In this document: positions 37,498 to 45,588 of the stretch, in pieces
How the letters are laid out: the number at the start of each line of letters is the position of its first letter
Position numbering within the stretch: position 1 is the stretch's first letter
The notes under the pieces: generated by a model
What the model was told of the DNA's origin: nothing
What the model saw: the letters and a program-made list of their open reading frames with translations, nothing else
Databases searched by the model: none
Translations under genes and position numbers: made by a program
From: Verrucomicrobiaceae bacterium
GTDB lineage: Bacteria; Verrucomicrobiota; Verrucomicrobiia; Verrucomicrobiales; Verrucomicrobiaceae
Length of the DNA stretch: 64,000 bases
Assembly (NCBI GenBank): GCA_027484445.1
Contig: JAIXSY010000042.1
Location: forward strand, 124,001 to 188,000
Reading direction: 5' to 3'

Positions 37498-38474
37498 AGG
37501 AGCGCCGCCCTATATCAGAAAGCGAGTTTATCAACCGGGTGACCCCGTCCGTGCGTCTGTTTCTGAGTGTTGATCTGGAGAACTCGACCAAACTCAAACA
37601 CTCCCCGACTTCCAAAGGTGAAGAATGGCTGACCGCCGTCCTCCTGTTTGCGAAATCGTTCCCACAACTCCTTGATGCTCAGTTGCAAGAACGCTGTCGT
37701 CGATCAGGCAATGCAGCTCTTGGCGTGCCCCCCATCTGGAAGATGTTGGGTGATGAACTCATCTTTGTCACCGTAATCGAAAAGGCAAACCAAGCGGTGG
37801 CTTACCTCGAAGCGTTTCAGACCGCCCTTTTTATCTGGAATCAAGATGTCATTAAGGGCTCTTCGCGAGGCCCACTAAGAGTGAAGGGCGCAGCCTGGCT
37901 GGCTGGATTCCCTATCGTGAACGCTGTTTTCGATGCGGGCGATGGCCGTGAGGACTATGCAGGACCTTCGCTGGATGCCGGGTTCCGAATTGCAAGACTA
38001 GCCACGCCTCGAAGGCTGGCAATTTCTGTCGATTTAGCCTGGCTATTGCTCAAAGCAAACTTCGACGGGCTCATCCGTTTCGATGGGCCTACGGTTCTAA
38101 AAGGCTTGGCCGAAGAGAGTGGTTATCCGTTTCTCTGGATCGAAGTGGGCAAGTCCGATTATCTCAAAGCAGAACGCAACCTGTTGGGATATGGAGGACA
38201 AACTGACAAGGAGGCGATGAAGGAGCTGTGCGAGCATTTCATTCATGAGTTCGGGGTGCCTCGGCATGTGCCTTTCCTCGCCAACGATGCCGAATACTCA
38301 GCCAAGCCACCCAACTATGATAAGGATCTGGGCCTTAGGACTGAGTTCCTTCGCCAAAATATTTATGTGGTGGATGAGCCTGAGCCAACAGTATCACCTG
38401 CGGTGCGCTCAGACATGACAGAGGACTTGCTTTTGAAGGAGCTTGGCGATTTGGACGACAAGCAAAGCTCATGA
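37494..38474 (+). CDS. Class III nucleotidyl cyclase-like protein coupled to ImmA
   Basis: 326 residues from a GTG that overlaps the ImmA stop. The N-terminal 180 residues look like a class III cyclase catalytic domain. The first metal Asp is in SVDLENSTK (Asp27), the second in KMLGDELIF (Asp87), and the GPSLDAGFRIARLA block (158-170) replaces the usual GxxVNxAAR with Asp in place of Asn. The last 140 residues have no recognisable domain. The motifs needed for two-metal chemistry are kept, so activity is possible but the product cannot be predicted. Bacterial antiphage Pycsar systems use related cyclases, but no Pycsar-type effector is seen here. Its stop overlaps the ATG of the HsdM remnant (ATGA). 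Confidence 0.7.
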   Translation: MKERRPISESEFINRVTPSVRLFLSVDLENSTKLKHSPTSKGEEWLTAVLLFAKSFPQLLDAQLQERCRRSGNAALGVPPIWKMLGDELIFVTVIEKANQAVAYLEAFQTALFIWNQDVIKGSSRGPLRVKGAAWLAGFPIVNAVFDAGDGREDYAGPSLDAGFRIARLATPRRLAISVDLAWLLLKANFDGLIRFDGPTVLKGLAEESGYPFLWIEVGKSDYLKAERNLLGYGGQTDKEAMKELCEHFIHEFGVPRHVPFLANDAEYSAKPPNYDKDLGLRTEFLRQNIYVVDEPEPTVSPAVRSDMTEDLLLKELGDLDDKQSS

Positions 38475-38821
38475 CCAACCCCAACCCCCTCGTCTCCAAG
38501 CTCTGGAACGACTGCAGCATCCTGCGCGATGACGGCCTGTCGTATGGTGATTACGTCGAGCAACTGACCTTCCTGCTGTTGGCTCCGTCTTCGACTTCGG
38601 GCTTTGCCCAGCGCTTTGCGCTGCCTGTCTCCGCTGTGCTCCGGCTCCTGAAGATGGCGGATGAGCAATCGCGGCTGCGCGGCACGCCTAGAAACAGTGC
38701 CATAGGCCTTTCTCTGCGGCCTTCCAATCTCTGCGGTGCTAGTGTTTGTGGGACAGGGAGAGGGGAAGACGCGGAGACGCCTCACCTCACTTCTGCTGCG
38801 CCAGCCAGGCCTGGAACATGA
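38471..38821 (+). pseudogene. Remnant of the N-terminus of HsdM (type I modification methyltransferase)
   Basis: The ATG overlaps the cyclase stop. Residues 1-36 match the HsdM N-terminus (LVSKLWNDCSILRDDG, YGDYVEQLTFLLL), and KMADEQSRLRG continues the same motif after an intrusion of about 23 residues. Intact HsdM reads LTYLLFLKMADE without this gap. After codon 71 the frame no longer resembles HsdM, and it ends within the 3' end of the convergent asparagine synthase gene. The methyltransferase domain is absent, so no modification enzyme is made here. The overlap with the cyclase gene suggests that the ancestral operon read immA, cyclase, hsdM. Confidence 0.7.
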
Positions 38822-40736
38822 GCACGTCCCATAGATAAAAATGCCAGTTGCGTGTGCCGCTGAGGTGTTCCTGCCATTTTTGGCGGATGGGGGCGGGGTG
38901 AAAGTAGCCTTCGCGTTTCAGGCGGGACTCGCTGAGCAGGTCTTCGGCCCAGTCGCGCAGTTCGCCGCGCAGCCAGTGCTCCAGCGGGACGCCAAAGCCG
39001 CGCTTCGGGCGGTCGATCATGGCTTTGGGCACATGGCGATACAGCGTCTCGCGCATGAGCCACTTGCCCTTGCCACCACGAACTTTCATGGAGAAAGGCA
39101 CCCGCCAAGCGAACTCGATGAGATTCGTATCCAGCAGCGGGATGCGGCCTTCGAGGCTGACACCCATGGCGGCGCGGTCCACCTTGGTAAGGATGTCGCC
39201 GGGGAGGTAGGTCTCCATGTCGAGATGCATCATGCGATGGGTGAAGTCGCTGACGCGCGGCCAGCCGCGTGTGTCGGTGATGCTGGTGTCGCGATCCTGC
39301 CCGCCGATGACGATGTCCTCGGGCCGTTTCCAGTGGGACATGAGCGTGAGGTAGAGCGACTCCATGCCCGGTGCGGCGACGACTTCGGCGAGCTTGTGCA
39401 ATTTATCGCCAAAGGGGACATGGCGGAGGCGCTTGGGCAAAACGGGCTTCGCGAGATTGCCGAGTGAGTTCAGTGCGCCGGGTGGGAGCACGGTCATGGC
39501 GGCGGCGGTGAGCTTTTTCAGCGCGGGCGGCATCCAGGCGAATTTGTCCCAGAGATTGCGCCCCACGAAGTAGCGCTCGTAGCCGCCGAAGAGTTCATCG
39601 CCAGCATCGCCACTGAGCGCGACGGTGACGTGCTGGCGGGCCATTTTGCAGACGAGGTAGGTGGGGATCTGCGAGTAGTCGCTGAAGGGCTCGTCGTAGA
39701 GGCCGGGCATGAGCGGGATGGCATCCAGCGCGTCCTGACCGGTGACGTACATCTCGGTGTGGTCGGTCTTGAGATGGTTGGCCACCTCTTTGGCATACTG
39801 CGCTTCATTGTACTCGGCCACATCGAAGCCGATGGTGAAGGTGCGCACGGGCCTCGCACTCTGCTGCTGCATCATGGCGACGATGAGGGAGCTATCGACC
39901 CCACCAGAGAGGAAAGCTCCGAGCGGCACATCGGCCACCATGCGCATCCCGACGGCTTCTTTGAGGATGGCTTCAAAGGTGTCGATGGCTTCGCTTTCAC
40001 TGCCGGTGAAAGGGTGATCGAGGCCGTGCTCGATGACTTGACGGAGGTCCCAGTAAAGCTGCGGCGTGGGTTTATCCGCAGGTGCTTTTAAGGTGATGAG
40101 CGAGGCCGGCGGGAGCTTGTGCAGGCCTTCGTAGATGCACCAGGGATCGGGGATGTAATTGAAGCGGAGCTGAGCGCAGATGGCATCGCGATTGATGGCG
40201 GCATTGAAGCCTGGCAAAGCGCGGATGGCTTTGAGTTCGGAGGCAAAAACGAAGGTGTCGCCGAGCCAGCCGTAGTAGAGCGGCTTTTCGCCGAGTCGGT
40301 CGCGTCCAAGGGTGAGCGTGCGCTCTTCTTTGTCCCAAACAGCGAAGGCGAACATGCCGTTGAAGCGCTTCGTGGCCTCGGTGATGCCCCACTGACGAAA
40401 GGCGGCGAGCATGATCTCGGTGTCCGAGTGCCCGCGCCAGGTGTGACCGTGCTTTTCGAGTTCGGCGCGGAGCTGCTGAAAGTTGTAGATCTCGCCATTG
40501 AAGACGATGACGAAACGCCCATCTGCGCTGGTCATGGGCTGATGGCCGAGCGGGGAGAGATCGATAATGGAGAGACGCCGATGGCCGAGTGCGACGCCGT
40601 TTTCTGCATCGACCCACGCGCCGCTGTCATCGGGGCCGCGCAGAAGGATGGCGTCGGTCATGCGCGTGACTTCGGAGGTCATCTGGTCAGATGATTTCGA
40701 GCGTGGGAGGGTGAAGTAGCCTGCGATGCCGCACAT
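38787..40736 (-). CDS. asnB: Asparagine synthase, glutamine-hydrolysing
   Basis: 649 residues from MCGIAGYF, whose Cys2 becomes the N-terminal glutaminase nucleophile; longer upstream frames are not coding. The N-terminal Ntn amidotransferase domain (about 1-210) shows RGPDDSG and FNGEIYN. The C-terminal synthetase domain carries the PP-loop FLSGGVDSS near 270 and ALSGDAGDELFGGYERY. In secondary-metabolite and exopolysaccharide clusters similar enzymes amidate sugars or peptides. Here it follows a tandem glycosyltransferase gene by four bases, so a role in glycan modification is as likely as asparagine synthesis. Confidence 0.92.
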   Translation of the reverse strand: MCGIAGYFTLPRSKSSDQMTSEVTRMTDAILLRGPDDSGAWVDAENGVALGHRRLSIIDLSPLGHQPMTSADGRFVIVFNGEIYNFQQLRAELEKHGHTWRGHSDTEIMLAAFRQWGITEATKRFNGMFAFAVWDKEERTLTLGRDRLGEKPLYYGWLGDTFVFASELKAIRALPGFNAAINRDAICAQLRFNYIPDPWCIYEGLHKLPPASLITLKAPADKPTPQLYWDLRQVIEHGLDHPFTGSESEAIDTFEAILKEAVGMRMVADVPLGAFLSGGVDSSLIVAMMQQQSARPVRTFTIGFDVAEYNEAQYAKEVANHLKTDHTEMYVTGQDALDAIPLMPGLYDEPFSDYSQIPTYLVCKMARQHVTVALSGDAGDELFGGYERYFVGRNLWDKFAWMPPALKKLTAAAMTVLPPGALNSLGNLAKPVLPKRLRHVPFGDKLHKLAEVVAAPGMESLYLTLMSHWKRPEDIVIGGQDRDTSITDTRGWPRVSDFTHRMMHLDMETYLPGDILTKVDRAAMGVSLEGRIPLLDTNLIEFAWRVPFSMKVRGGKGKWLMRETLYRHVPKAMIDRPKRGFGVPLEHWLRGELRDWAEDLLSESRLKREGYFHPAPIRQKWQEHLSGTRNWHFYLWDVLMFQAWLAQQK

Positions 40737-40740
40737 GATG

Positions 40741-43098
40741 CTAATGTTCCTGGTTCTTGGTTCTTGGTTGGAGCAGTTCGTCGAAGTGCTGGAGCACGCT
40801 GGCGAGGGAAAAGTGCTCGGTGATGCGTTGGCGACCTTTTTCCCCGAGAGCACGGCGTTCTGCTTCGGGAAGGTTGAGGATGTGCACGCAGGCTTCGGCA
40901 AGCTTGGCGGGATCTTTGGCGGGAACGAGCGTGCCGGTGTCTCCCATGACCCAGGCCGTGTCGCCGATGTCGGTGGCGACGACGGGGATGCCACAGGCCA
41001 TAGCCTCGCCGACGACATTGGGGAAGCCTTCGCCAAAGGCCGATGACGACACGGCAATGTCAAGGCTGACCGTGATGGCGGGAAGATCGGAACGCTCGCC
41101 GAGAAGGTGGACGTGCTTTTGGATGCCGAGCTTTGAGATGAGCGAGGTGAGTTCGCTGTTCGTGGCATCGACACCAGTGCCAACGAGGATGAACTGGGCC
41201 TGTGGCTGGGCTTTGACGATGATGGCGGCAGCTTCGAGGAAGGTGGGGTAGTCCTTCATGGCGGTGTAGCGCCCGAAGCGGCCGATGTAGAACGAACTTC
41301 CAAGTTCGTTAGGCTTGGCAGCCATGGGAAGAACGAACTTGGAAGTTCGTTTTACGGTCCAGCGCTCCAGATCGAAGCCGTTCGGGATTAGCCGTGTCTT
41401 CGTCCGCGAGTAGCCGATGGCTTCGTGCTGTCTGGCGCTGAGTTGGGAGTTGTAGGTGATGACTTCGGCCAAAGGTGCCAGCCACTTGAGCGACTGGATG
41501 ACCATGGCTGAGCCGCGTTTTTCCAGGCTCAAATCGTAAAGCGACTGGCGGATGTTCCAGACCACGCGGCCTTGCCCGAGGCGGAAAAGCTTCACCAAGA
41601 CGGCCGCAAAGCAGCCGTGATACATCCAGCCCATGATGACAGCGGGCCGGATCTGCCACGCGAGCCGAAAAAGCCGGATCAACGCCGGCAACGAAGGTTT
41701 GCCCGCAGGCATGTCCAGGCTGTGAACTTCGGCACCGGCAGCCCGCAGCGGCTCGACGTATTTGCCGCCTGAGGTGAGGGAGATGACGTGATGCTGATGT
41801 TTAGGCAGCCCGGTAATGAGCTGCGTGAGCATCATCTCCGCACCGCCGGTGCCGAGGCCGGTGGTGAGCCAGAGGATGGGGGAATTCGCGACGCCGCTTT
41901 CGGGGGCTGTGTGAGGTTCCGGAATCGGTTGTGCCGTCGAAAGCGGTGTCGGCATCCTTTCAGGGTTCTGCCACCGCACTCCAGGACGCTGCCGCGCCTG
42001 CGAGACACACAGAGCACTCGTGGCTTCCACCATCTTCGCGATGGTGAAGTGCTGCTCGATGCGTTGGCGATTCGTCTGGCCGAGGGCGGTCCTTTGATCT
42101 GGCATGAGCGCGATGAGAGAGCGCATCTTTTCCGCGAGGGCAGTGTGATCTCCGGCTTTAAAAACCCAGCGCGCCTCATCCACCAGCCAGGCGGAGTCAC
42201 CGACATCACTGGCAATGACGGGTAGGCCGCAGGCCATGGCCTCGCCGATGACATTGGAGAAGCCTTCGCCATAGGCGGAGGTGCTGACGAGGCCGTCGAA
42301 GGTGGGATAGACCTGCGAGAGATCATCCTGGGCTGGACGCCACTCGATCCGTGAAGCGATGCCGAGACTGCTCGCGAGGTGCTTCAGTCCTTCCGCATAA
42401 GCCGCGTCGCCATTGCCGATGATCACCGCCTTTGCCTCCGGCACCTCTGCCAAAGCACGGAGGAAGGTGGCGTGGTCCTTCATCGGATGCAGGCGACCGA
42501 TGAGGGCGAAGCCGTTGCGGGCAGGAGTGCCCGCATCACTGGGCTGCGGTCGGAAGCGCTCCACATCGATGCCATTCGGCACGACCTCGAAGCTATCTTT
42601 CGGATAGCCGTGAGCGACGTAGTAATTACGCCCCGCCCTGGAGTTGGCGATGATTTTGTCGGCGAAGCCGGAGAGCAGGCAGTTCAGCCGGAAACTGAGT
42701 TTGCCCAAAACCCCCCAGGTGTCGGCATCGGTCTGCGAGTCTCGGATGCCCCAGATCACCTTGGGGAAACCGCACAGAGGCTTCAGGAAGAGCGCCATGA
42801 GGTTCGACTCATGCAGGTAGCCGTGGATGACGTCTGGCCGCAGGTCGCGCATGGTTTTCACCAGCCTGAAAAAGAAGCCCGCGAGGTCCCAGCGGTGCTT
42901 TTTGCCAATGCAGAAGGTTGCCACTCCCGCGCTGCGCAGCTCAGCCTCAAAGGCTCCGGGATAAAAATGCACCACGTTGATTTTGAAATCCGTGCGAGTG
43001 GCGAATGCCTTCGCTAGCATGACAAGCTGACGCTGAGCGCCTCCGTGACCGAGGTCACGAATGAGAAAAACAAGGCGGCATGGGGAGGCAGAAGACAA
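40741..43098 (-). CDS. Tandem two-domain GT4 glycosyltransferase
   Basis: 785 residues built from two complete family-4 glycosyltransferases. Domain 1 (about 1-385) starts with FLIRDLGHGGAQRQL and has the donor-site block GEGFSNVIGEAMACGLPV. Domain 2 (about 415-785) starts with LTTGLGTGGAEMMLTQL and has GEGFPNVVGEAMACGIPV. A Pro-rich linker joins them. Both keep the ExxxxxxxE-like donor pocket, so both may be active and add two sugars in turn. The start is a TTG at 43098, chosen because the first strand begins at once. A palindromic element is inserted in frame (41287-41355) in domain 2, and a smaller palindrome lies in domain 1. It probably belongs to a capsule or exopolysaccharide pathway with asnB. 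Confidence 0.9.
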   Translation of the reverse strand: MSSASPCRLVFLIRDLGHGGAQRQLVMLAKAFATRTDFKINVVHFYPGAFEAELRSAGVATFCIGKKHRWDLAGFFFRLVKTMRDLRPDVIHGYLHESNLMALFLKPLCGFPKVIWGIRDSQTDADTWGVLGKLSFRLNCLLSGFADKIIANSRAGRNYYVAHGYPKDSFEVVPNGIDVERFRPQPSDAGTPARNGFALIGRLHPMKDHATFLRALAEVPEAKAVIIGNGDAAYAEGLKHLASSLGIASRIEWRPAQDDLSQVYPTFDGLVSTSAYGEGFSNVIGEAMACGLPVIASDVGDSAWLVDEARWVFKAGDHTALAEKMRSLIALMPDQRTALGQTNRQRIEQHFTIAKMVEATSALCVSQARQRPGVRWQNPERMPTPLSTAQPIPEPHTAPESGVANSPILWLTTGLGTGGAEMMLTQLITGLPKHQHHVISLTSGGKYVEPLRAAGAEVHSLDMPAGKPSLPALIRLFRLAWQIRPAVIMGWMYHGCFAAVLVKLFRLGQGRVVWNIRQSLYDLSLEKRGSAMVIQSLKWLAPLAEVITYNSQLSARQHEAIGYSRTKTRLIPNGFDLERWTVKRTSKFVLPMAAKPNELGSSFYIGRFGRYTAMKDYPTFLEAAAIIVKAQPQAQFILVGTGVDATNSELTSLISKLGIQKHVHLLGERSDLPAITVSLDIAVSSSAFGEGFPNVVGEAMACGIPVVATDIGDTAWVMGDTGTLVPAKDPAKLAEACVHILNLPEAERRALGEKGRQRITEHFSLASVLQHFDELLQPRTKNQEH
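41287..41355 (-). repeat. In-frame palindromic insertion element, copy in the glycosyltransferase gene
   Basis: A 69-base (23-codon) element with 24-base inverted arms and one mismatch, each arm itself nearly palindromic around AACGAACTT-CC-AAGTTCGTT. On the coding strand it adds residues ending in NELGSSFY. The same arms occur in mfd at 47732-47809 with a different spacer. The insertion length is a multiple of three and contains no stop, so the host protein stays open. Confidence 0.8.
42517..42534. repeat. Perfect palindrome GCGGGCA-GGAG-TGCCCGC inside the glycosyltransferase gene
   Basis: Seven-base arms and a GGAG loop encode the stretch DAGTPAR in a loop of domain 1. The core matches the intergenic GGGGCA-GGAA-TGCCCC at 31866-31881. 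It is probably a short dispersed repeat tolerated in a surface loop. Confidence 0.5.
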
Positions 43099-43266
43099 GG
43101 TTCAGAACGATAATCTCTAGAATGAAAAGCTGGCAATGGCCGATTGTGGAAAGGCTTCTGCTGTTTTCGCCAAGAACAAAGGCAGAATGCTTTTGCGAAA
43201 TCACGCCAGTCCTTGCCTCGAACATTTTGAGGTTGTCTGCCGGGCGTGTTCCTCTCAAATGCAGGC

Positions 43267-44367
43267 ATGACACGTCGAGAAGCCTGGATCGCTCTGAATC
43301 TGATTCCCCAGATCGGCCCTGTTCGTGTGCGGAAGCTTTTGGAGCGCTTCGGGACGCCCGAGGCTGTCTTGGCAGCCAAGGGCTCTGAACTGCGTACGGT
43401 GGAAGGCTTTGGTGAAAGCCAGGCGCAAAATCTAGCGCAGTGGGAGAGTCAGATCGATCTAGCCTCGGAGCTACGCAAGATCGAGCAGCGCGGTCTTTCC
43501 ATTCTAACTCAGGAAGATGCGCTCTATCCAGCCTCCCTGCGCACCATCTACGATCCACCGCTGGTGCTTTACGTGTGGGGAGAGCTGACGCCACGTGACC
43601 ACCACGCGATTGGTGTCGTCGGCAGCCGACATGCCACGGTGTATGGCATGAATGCGGCGAAGAAGCTGAGCTTTCAGATCGCTCATTCGGGTTTCACCGT
43701 GATCAGCGGCTTGGCGCGTGGCATCGACACCACGGCGCACGAGGCTGCGCTGGCTGCCAAAGGCCGAACGGTGGCGGTGATCGGCTCTGGCATAGGTAAA
43801 CTTTATCCTCCAGAGAATCAGGCCCTGGCCGAGAGGATCGCCGCGAATGGAGCCGTGGTCAGCGAATACCCGGTGGATCGCATCGCCGATCGACAAACCT
43901 TTCCCTACCGCAATCGCATCGTGGCTGGCTGGAGCAGCGGCCTGCTGGTCGTCGAGGCCCCTCTCAAGAGTGGATCGCTGATCACGGCGCAGCAGGCCTC
44001 GGAGCAAGGGCGCACGGTCTATGCGGTGCCAGGTCCGATTGACCGCCCGACCTCAGCGGGCTGCAATCGATTGATTCAGCAGGGGGCCAAGCTAGTCATG
44101 GATGGAGCAGACGTGCTGGATGATCTGATGTGCCTCTTTCCCACTGCGCCCCAAGCACCCGATGTCCAGCCCGTGCGTGCGCCCGTGCCTTTGCAGTTGG
44201 AGGAGGAGATCTTGCTCAAAAGCATCGACCATCAGGAAAAGCATGTCGATGAGTTGATCGCTGCCTCAGGGCTGACACCGGCCACGGTGAATGTCACGCT
44301 GATGCGCCTGGAGATGAAGCGACTCATCCGGCCACTGCCTGGTCGGCGCTACGTGCGGCTGGTGTGA
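43267..44367 (+). CDS. dprA: DNA-processing protein DprA
   Basis: 366 residues from the ATG at 43267 (an upstream in-frame start at 43246 is less likely). An N-terminal helix-hairpin-helix/SAM region (LIPQIGPVRVRKLLERFG) is followed by the extended Rossmann domain with VVGSRHATVYG, SGLARGIDTTAHEAAL, VIGSGIGKLYPPEN and FPYRNRIVAGWSSG. A C-terminal winged-helix domain ends in MKRLIRPLPGRRYVRL. DprA loads RecA on incoming single-stranded DNA in natural transformation. It is divergent from the glycosyltransferase gene and has no competence-gene neighbours here. Confidence 0.94.
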   Translation: MTRREAWIALNLIPQIGPVRVRKLLERFGTPEAVLAAKGSELRTVEGFGESQAQNLAQWESQIDLASELRKIEQRGLSILTQEDALYPASLRTIYDPPLVLYVWGELTPRDHHAIGVVGSRHATVYGMNAAKKLSFQIAHSGFTVISGLARGIDTTAHEAALAAKGRTVAVIGSGIGKLYPPENQALAERIAANGAVVSEYPVDRIADRQTFPYRNRIVAGWSSGLLVVEAPLKSGSLITAQQASEQGRTVYAVPGPIDRPTSAGCNRLIQQGAKLVMDGADVLDDLMCLFPTAPQAPDVQPVRAPVPLQLEEEILLKSIDHQEKHVDELIAASGLTPATVNVTLMRLEMKRLIRPLPGRRYVRLV

Positions 44368-44735
44368 GGAGTGAGTTAGGTTGGTGAAACCGTTGCGCCC
44401 AGGTTGTCATGGGGCCTTGCCCGGCTCTTTCGCCATCTCAGAAGCACCCTGGAGAAAGGTTTCGATCTGTGGCGATGGCTTGCCGGACAGGATGGCTGAG
44501 TAAGTCAGTCGTGCAAAATCATCCAGCCGCAGTCTGCGAGTGCCCGCAGGCGGTCATGCATCCGACTGATCCACGACCAAGCCCACACCAAAACCCTGCG
44601 CCGCGTGATAAAGCATTCATCTGACATGATCAACGCTACCGCCACAGAGCAAGCCCTGCCCAGCGAGGAAGAACTCGCGCCTAGACGTGATCCTTTGACC
44701 GGCATGACCTCTCCCTTCTGGAAATCTACCAGAAA

Positions 44736-45079
44736 ATGACGATTGAGGAGTGCTGGCTAGCCAACGAGTCCGCAACGTCTTTGATGCACCTGCCATGAAG
44801 TCCCACCAGATCCTCATCCACCTCCGCTCCTGACTTCCATGCGTAGCGCCACTGCTTCGTGAAGATATTCCCCTCAACGAACTCGGTTTCGACATGGACA
44901 TGGTCGAGCTGCTCTGTGCCATCCATGAAGAGTTCGGCGTGCGCATCATGGAGTCTCCGGTTGAACCCAGCATGACGTTGAATGCTCTCTCCGCACAGAT
45001 TCGGCAATCCCAGCTCATCCCTCAACATTCATCACTTCCCCATCATGAACTAAGGCGACTAACTCCTGACTGCCTTTGA
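44736..45079 (+). pseudogene. Decayed acyl carrier protein gene
   Basis: Three pieces in different frames together spell an acyl carrier protein: MTIEE at the start, RVRNVFDAPAM after a frame change, then LREDIPLNELGFDMDMVELL, EEFGVRIMESPVEPSMTLNALSAQI. The phosphopantetheine serine of the DSL motif is replaced (FDMDMVE), and stops separate the pieces. The remaining frame ends at 45079. This points to a dead gene. A short frame at 44626-44739 upstream (MINATATEQAL...) may be part of the same lost locus. No fatty-acid gene is nearby. Confidence 0.55.
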
Positions 45080-45151
45080 ACTGAACAAACACCACGCAAC
45101 TGGCCTCCAGACCTTCGTGCGGGCACGAAGGTGAGGATGGAAAGGGCACGT

Positions 45152-45544
45152 TCAACCAAGCCAAGTGACAAAAATCATGCAAAGCTGCCATGCCCCTGGA
45201 ATCAGCATCGCCAGAGATAAAAAGCGCAGCCAGCGCAACATGGCATGGCCATCATGACGACCCGGCCCGAAATAGCAGACGGCAGCCAAGATGAGTGCGA
45301 AGAGCCAGACGAAGGCAAAGAGAAGCAGGACTGCACTATGTGACATGTTCGTGGCATAGGCTTGGCCGCCTTGCAAATCTGGAAGTGAGCTCTCACCAGC
45401 CTCCCAAAGCACTTTTGTCCGCCAAGCGAGCCAGGAGGAAATGCCTGAAACTCCCAAGGATAAGAAAGGGGTGCCAAAATCAGGTTCATAAACAAGCGAC
45501 GAGTCAGAATCACGGTCAGAAGTTGCTTGTTTTGAATCACTCAT
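45152..45544 (-). CDS. Hypothetical membrane protein
   Basis: 130 residues from the ATG at 45544. The frame extends further upstream into mfd, but that part is only a shadow of mfd. A polar N-terminus (SDSKQATSDRDSDSS) is followed by a possible amphipathic region and two strong transmembrane segments (AVLLLFAFVWLFALILAAVCYF and FLSLAMLIPGAWQLCMIFV). No family is recognised. It follows mfd on the same strand with a 44-base gap and may be read from the same transcript. Confidence 0.6.
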   Translation of the reverse strand: MSDSKQATSDRDSDSSLVYEPDFGTPFLSLGVSGISSWLAWRTKVLWEAGESSLPDLQGGQAYATNMSHSAVLLLFAFVWLFALILAAVCYFGPGRHDGHAMLRWLRFLSLAMLIPGAWQLCMIFVTWLG

Positions 45545-45588
45545 GGGCTGGAGTGTTTCAGGGCGGACTGCCTTTGCCAAGGCTGGAA

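Noticed and set aside
37494..38474. Full Pycsar antiphage system
   Set aside because: Only a cyclase-like gene is present. No TIR, transmembrane or other nucleotide-activated effector gene is next to it, so a Pycsar label is not supported.
40737..41183. N-terminal extension of the asparagine synthase frame
   Set aside because: The family requires Cys directly after the start Met (MCGIAGYF), and the extension overlaps the glycosyltransferase gene in another frame.
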